DNA from: JAFAVZ01 sp036009105
GTDB lineage: Bacteria > Acidobacteriota > Thermoanaerobaculia > Gp7-AA8
Length of the DNA: 8,875 nt
Direction: 5' to 3'
Assembly (NCBI GenBank): GCA_036009105.1
Contig: DASYMJ010000329.1
Location: 1-8,875, forward strand
Under the pieces are notes generated by a model. It saw only the letters and a list, made by a program, of their open reading frames with translations. It was not told the DNA's origin and ran no database searches. Shown one piece after another: positions 5,692-8,875 of this stretch (the first letter of the stretch is position 1; each line of letters opens with the position of its first letter). A program made the position numbers and the translations under genes.

Positions 5692-8187
5692 TCAGGGCTG
5701 GAAGGCTGGCGGGGCCGTGGGGCTGAGCACCAGCCAGTAGCTGCGGGCGGTGAGCGGCAGGTTGTCGATGCGCACAGTCATCGGCGGGTGCGTCATGCCG
5801 GGAGGCTCGTCGTTCGAGGCCTCGATATAGCGGCTCACCGGGCTGGTCACGTCGAGCCGGCCCGTGCCGTGGCTGATGTCCATGTGGTGCAGGTCATTGC
5901 CCGCGGAGTAGTCGAACGCGCCCAGCCACGGATACACAAAGTGCGCTTCCTGCCCGGCCGCCGCGCGCGGGTTGACAAAGTACGCCACGCCGAAGGTCGG
6001 CGCGTTGTTGGTGTGGTTGTTGTGCTCCAGCAGCGTCGCCTTCACGGTCGGCCAGGCGACGAAGTCGTAGCGGTTCACGGTGCGCAGGTTGTTGCCGAGG
6101 AAGCGGGTGACGTAGTTCGCCTGGATGATGTTGTTCGCGACGACGTTCCACAGCTCCGTCTCCTCGGCTCCGGTCAGGCCGTAGACGCTCCCGCCCGGGC
6201 CTCCGAACACCGGTCCCTCGATCCCTTCCACGTACTTGCGGATGTGCAGCTGCGCCGTGCCTTCGCCCTGGAAGTTCGTGGCGCGGCGCACCGCCTGCGA
6301 GAAGAGGATGCTGCGATCGGAGTCGCTCCAGTGACCCCACGGCGAGCGCTCGCCGGCCATGGCGATGTACGGCCCGTTGTAGCCGCTGGGCGCCCGGGAG
6401 TCCTGCGTCCCGTTCGAGTGCCGCGTCTTCACCGGGCCGGGGACGGTGGCCAGGGCCTGCAGCGCAAAGTTCGCGCGCAGCCAGCGCCGCGCCAGATCGC
6501 GGATCGCCGTCTGGCCGGTGCGGCTGGCCTGGTAGTGCACGGCCAGGACGCTCGCCACGTTGAACTTCTGGTAAGTGAAGGAGCCGAACTCCTCGCCGCC
6601 GAAGTACCACGCCGTGCCGCGGTCGCCCAGCTCGCCCTGCAGGTAGGTGGTCCACCAGGTGTACATGTTCCACGTCTGCGAGCTGGGCGGCACCGCGACG
6701 CTGCGGACCGGCTCCCGGGCGAACGCCACGGCGGCCGCGATCACCGGACGGTTGTAGCTGCCGCCTCCGCCGAAGTTGTTCGGAAAGTTCGGAAACATGT
6801 CTTCCAGCCAGTCGCAGAACTCCGTCCCGCCCCGCAGGGCGCGGTTCACGTCCTCCAGGCTTTTCTCCGGGTCGCCGCCGCAGCGCACCCGGTTGATGGC
6901 GACGGGATCCGAGTCCTTGGACCCGCAACTGTTGATGGCGCGGAGGATGTAGGAGCCCTTGTCCCTTCCCTGCTCCACCCCGGCGATCTGCAGCACGCCG
7001 GTCGTGGCGCCGCTGATGCCGTTGCCGTTGGCCACCTTGGCCGTGCCCCGGTACCACTCGTACGAGGTCGCGCCGTTGACGATGGCGGTGATGGTGAAGG
7101 GCGAGCCGGCCAGCGGCGTGCTGCTCAGGTTCGGCGTCGGCTGCTGGCTGAAGGACGGGACGGAACACGTCTGCGCCGCGAGCTCCAGGTAGTCGAGGTT
7201 CCACGCGCCGGTATCGAAGGTGATGCGCAGGACTTTCTGGCCGGTGGAGTTGAGCGTCACCGGGATCGTCTTGAACGTCCAGGTCAGCCAGCCGCCGGTC
7301 GGGGTGACGCTCTGCGAGCCGCTCAGGGGCACGCCGTCGAGGTCGATGTGGAAGGTGGATGCGGTGGGGTTCGCCGAGGCGTAGCGCAGCTGCAGCGTGT
7401 AGCTGCCGGTGGCGGTGAGGTTGACCAGATACTCGGTCCACTCTCCATTCGCGACGTTGCCGATGTGGAAGCTGCCGCTGCCGTCCTGCACGTCGCCCAC
7501 GTCCACGTCCTCGAAGCGGAAGACGCCGAAAGCGTTGCCCGGCGTGGTGTCGTGATAGGCGATGCCCTCGCCGCCGGCATCGTATCTCTCCACCTCCAGC
7601 CGGCTGGCCGGCAGGCTGACCACCGCGCCGCCCGCGTACGTGGTGTTGCCGCGGATGTCCATGGAGTCGAAGTTCCAGGCGCCGGTGTCGAAGGCCACCC
7701 GCAGGATCTTGTTGTTGCCGGCGGTGAGTTTGGCCGTGAAGGTCTTCACGCTGTAGGCCTGCCAGTCGCCGTTGTTCGCCACGGTTTGCGTGCCGCTGAC
7801 GTTCAGTCCATTCAGCTCGACGTGGAAGGTGTTCGAGGTCGGGCTGGCCGAGGCCACGCGCAGGCGGAACTCGTAGTCCTGCGTGTACGGCACGTTCACG
7901 GTGTACTCGACCCATTCGCCGTCGCCGAGGAAGCCGACGTGGTAGCCGCCCGTGGGGATGGCGCCGACGTCGACGTCATCCGTGCGGTAGGCCCCGAAGA
8001 CGTTGCCGGCGCTCGTGTCGTGCCAGGCAACCCCTTCCCCGCCCCGATCGTAGTCCTCGGCCTGGATCACGGTGGGAAGCTGGAACGGCCCTCCGTAGAA
8101 CGGCGTCTGCTGGGCATGCAGGGCGCCGCCGCCGGCAAAGAGGACGAGAGAGAACAGCACGATGCGCCACTTGGTGTGTATGTACAT
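5692..8187 (-). CDS. Secreted modular protein: CBM6-CBM6-Ig-like plus unassigned C-terminal region
   Basis: An 831-residue exported protein. Residues 1-25 are a signal peptide (basic MYIHTKWR, hydrophobic core, cleavage near LHA|QQ). Residues about 37-180 and 192-338 are two related carbohydrate-binding modules of the CBM6 type: QAEDYDRGGEGVAWHDT / EVERYDAGGEGIAYHDT, DDVDVG / EDVDVG, GEWVEYTVN / GEWTEYLVN, and FDTGAWNFD / FDTGAWNLD near the ends. Residues about 341-433 are Ig-like (SYEWYRG, GSYILRAINSCGS). Residues 438-831 match no family I recognise. Polysaccharide binding is well supported; enzymatic action is only inferred. The start at 8187 begins the signal peptide; the frame continues to 8355, but that extension looks non-coding. 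No Shine-Dalgarno is visible. The gene is convergent with tRNA-Ser and divergent from the haem peroxidase. Confidence 0.88.
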   Translation of the reverse strand: MYIHTKWRIVLFSLVLFAGGGALHAQQTPFYGGPFQLPTVIQAEDYDRGGEGVAWHDTSAGNVFGAYRTDDVDVGAIPTGGYHVGFLGDGEWVEYTVNVPYTQDYEFRLRVASASPTSNTFHVELNGLNVSGTQTVANNGDWQAYSVKTFTAKLTAGNNKILRVAFDTGAWNFDSMDIRGNTTYAGGAVVSLPASRLEVERYDAGGEGIAYHDTTPGNAFGVFRFEDVDVGDVQDGSGSFHIGNVANGEWTEYLVNLTATGSYTLQLRYASANPTASTFHIDLDGVPLSGSQSVTPTGGWLTWTFKTIPVTLNSTGQKVLRITFDTGAWNLDYLELAAQTCSVPSFSQQPTPNLSSTPLAGSPFTITAIVNGATSYEWYRGTAKVANGNGISGATTGVLQIAGVEQGRDKGSYILRAINSCGSKDSDPVAINRVRCGGDPEKSLEDVNRALRGGTEFCDWLEDMFPNFPNNFGGGGSYNRPVIAAAVAFAREPVRSVAVPPSSQTWNMYTWWTTYLQGELGDRGTAWYFGGEEFGSFTYQKFNVASVLAVHYQASRTGQTAIRDLARRWLRANFALQALATVPGPVKTRHSNGTQDSRAPSGYNGPYIAMAGERSPWGHWSDSDRSILFSQAVRRATNFQGEGTAQLHIRKYVEGIEGPVFGGPGGSVYGLTGAEETELWNVVANNIIQANYVTRFLGNNLRTVNRYDFVAWPTVKATLLEHNNHTNNAPTFGVAYFVNPRAAAGQEAHFVYPWLGAFDYSAGNDLHHMDISHGTGRLDVTSPVSRYIEASNDEPPGMTHPPMTVRIDNLPLTARSYWLVLSPTAPPAFQP
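5695..6876 (-). other. Unassigned C-terminal region (about 394 residues) of the CBM6 protein
   Basis: Residues 438-831. The first part is helix-like and rich in aromatics (TWNMYTWWTTYLQGELG, GTAWYFGGEEFGSFTYQKFN, ARRWLRANFALQALA). The middle part has WGHWSDSDRS and a helix ending RRATNFQGEG. A His/Asn cluster (LLEHNNHTNNAPTFG, 720-733) and an HH/H cluster (DLHHMDISHGTG, 765-776) follow. The last 70 or so residues look beta-rich and end in SYWLVLSPTAPPAFQP. The order resembles a helical toroid followed by a beta domain, as in many polysaccharide lyases and hydrolases, but I cannot place it in a named family. Confidence 0.5.
7174..7614 (-). other. Second CBM6-like module
   Basis: Residues about 192-338, aligning along its whole length with the first module and following a short 11-residue linker. 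The opening QAEDY of the first copy reads EVERY here. The similarity implies an old internal duplication, and the differences suggest that the two modules need not bind the same sugar. Confidence 0.78.
7648..8079 (-). other. First CBM6-like module
   Basis: Residues about 37-180 of the secreted modular protein, opening with VIQAEDYDRGG and ending with FDTGAWNFDSMDIRG. The E-D-Y near the start, GEWVEYTVNV and the late Trp are typical CBM6 positions, several of which contact sugar or calcium in known members. Boundaries are by eye. Confidence 0.8.
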
Positions 8188-8208
8188 GCTAACAAGATAT
8201 GTACTTGC
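8179..8208. repeat. Direct repeat spanning the start of the CBM6 protein gene
   Basis: TATGTACATGC (8179-8189) and TATGTACTTGC (8198-8208) match at 10 of 11 positions with a 19-bp period, near two helical turns. The first copy contains the ATG of the minus-strand gene (8187-8185). The arrangement fits a two-site operator over the start region or a chance tandem duplication. It is the most AT-rich patch of the intergenic region. Confidence 0.5.
8194..8199 (-). promoter_or_regulatory. Possible -10 element for leaderless transcription of the CBM6 protein gene
   Basis: On the minus strand TATCTT (8199-8194) ends 6 nt before the ATG at 8187, the spacing at which transcription would begin at the start codon itself. 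The absence of a Shine-Dalgarno fits a leaderless mRNA. No -35 box is evident, so this remains a suggestion. Confidence 0.25.
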
Positions 8209-8256
8209 ATCGGTGATGGGAGGCGCCGTCACCGATTCGGCGTCGAAAGGTGACGG
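8209..8256. promoter_or_regulatory. Three alternating GGTGA elements in the divergent intergenic region
   Basis: ATCGGTGA (8209-8216) is the exact inverse of TCACCGAT (8229-8236), and CCGTCACC (8226-8233) is the exact inverse of GGTGACGG (8249-8256). The middle element can thus pair with either neighbour, and element centres lie about 18-20 bp apart. This could be a set of operator half-sites serving the divergent CBM6 and peroxidase genes, or alternative hairpins. The rest of 8257-8371 shows no convincing promoter boxes apart from the peroxidase Shine-Dalgarno. Confidence 0.4.
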
Positions 8257-8371
8257 TTCAGCACGCCCGCTCCCCCGTTCTGCTCCGGGACGGGCCGCCT
8301 CGGATGCACGGAATTGCAGCTTTAGAGGGGGAAGAGCGGTAATCGGTCCCTCCATCTGTCTGGAGGATCCT

Positions 8372-8875
8372 ATGGAATCAGACCTTCAGAAGAGCGTCAC
8401 ATTCAGTTTTCGCAACATCCATCGCCTGCACGGGGTAGGCACGCGCGGCTTCGACGTCCCGCTGCGCTCGGAGCAGTTCGAGGGGCGGTTCGGCCGCATG
8501 TTCCGCACGCTGCCGGCCGCGCGGCACGGCGAGGACGTCCTGGCCACGCTGGCGGACGAGATGACGGCGGAGAACGAAGGCACGCCGCTCAACGACGATC
8601 CGGACGCCGAGGAGAACTCCGGGATCGCGGCCGGATACACCTATTTCGGACAGCTCATCGATCACGACATCACCTTCGATCCGGCCAGCAGCCTGCAGAA
8701 GACGAACGATCCGGATGGTCTGGTCGACTTCCGCACGCCGCGCTTCGACCTCGACTGCGTCTACGGCCGCGGCCCGGACGATCAGCCGTATCTTTATCGC
8801 GACGACGGCGTGCACCTGCTCCTGGGGCGGCCCTTCACCGGCAACCCGGACGACCCGAAGACGCGCGACCTGCCG
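8372..8875 (+). CDS. Animal-type haem peroxidase family protein, N-terminal part (runs off window)
   Basis: An open frame of 168 codons with no stop, cut by the window edge. Start at ATG 8372 with GGAGG (8362-8366) at good spacing. The motif YFGQLIDHDITFDP (91-104) matches the distal haem site of the myeloperoxidase/peroxinectin superfamily: Q94, D97 (haem-ester Asp in animal enzymes), H98 (distal His) and D99 (calcium ligand). DFRTPRFDLDCVYG (119-132) matches the conserved segment that follows in bacterial members. No signal peptide is seen, so it is cytoplasmic or exported another way. Family members oxidise halides or organic substrates with hydrogen peroxide; the specific substrate is unknown. 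The proximal His and catalytic Arg lie beyond the edge. It is divergent from the CBM6 protein gene. Confidence 0.9.
   Translation, partial: MESDLQKSVTFSFRNIHRLHGVGTRGFDVPLRSEQFEGRFGRMFRTLPAARHGEDVLATLADEMTAENEGTPLNDDPDAEENSGIAAGYTYFGQLIDHDITFDPASSLQKTNDPDGLVDFRTPRFDLDCVYGRGPDDQPYLYRDDGVHLLLGRPFTGNPDDPKTRDLP

Noticed and set aside
5656..8253. An 865-codon plus-strand open frame covering the whole CBM6 protein gene
   Set aside because: Its length is striking, but it is fully antisense to a protein with clear domains. Its composition (RR, AGH, VVxxA runs) is typical of antisense frames in GC-rich DNA, and it runs through the opposite gene's signal peptide and upstream region.
8188..8355. A 56-residue N-terminal extension of the CBM6 protein
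   Set aside because: It would bury the signal peptide, has no Shine-Dalgarno and low-complexity composition, and occupies the divergent intergenic region.
8378..8815. A minus-strand 145-codon frame at the right edge
   Set aside because: It is antisense to the haem peroxidase reading frame, which carries the GQLIDHD motif and a good Shine-Dalgarno.

Overview
The window is strongly GC-rich (about two-thirds G+C by eye). It holds five complete protein genes, one gene cut by the right edge, and one tRNA. The content suggests a free-living, secreting Gram-negative bacterium: tandem exported imidazolonepropionase-like amidohydrolases, an MglA-type polarity GTPase with a long tail, a CBM6-containing secreted protein and an animal-type haem peroxidase. 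My best guess is Acidobacteriota; Myxococcota or a related phylum is possible. This is inference from gene content only.

Left half, minus strand (4262 down to 36): three amidohydrolase paralogues form a very tight operon. They overlap by 4 bp (ATGA) and 8 bp (GTGAATAA), and each has a signal peptide. By eye, only the middle protein keeps the full metal-binding set. The third keeps one histidine and the first keeps none of the ligands I could align, so one apparent enzyme is co-expressed with two likely pseudoenzymes or enzymes of altered chemistry. The first also has a beta-rich C-terminal domain.

Centre (4263-5691): a 51-bp divergent promoter region separates the operon from a plus-strand MglA-like small GTPase gene. 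Its product has a proline/alanine-rich linker and a basic C-terminal motif. Next come a short region with inverted and tandem repeats, a complete tRNA-Ser(UGA), and hairpins between the tRNA and the convergent gene to its right.

Right half (5692-8875): a minus-strand gene encodes a large exported protein with two CBM6-like modules, an Ig-like domain and a roughly 390-residue C-terminal region that I cannot assign. A 184-bp divergent intergenic region with repeated dyad elements separates it from a plus-strand animal-type haem peroxidase gene that runs off the window.

I see no mobile element, CRISPR array or defence system. The best candidates for something undescribed are the unassigned C-terminal region of the CBM6 protein and the amidohydrolase triad with progressive loss of metal ligands.
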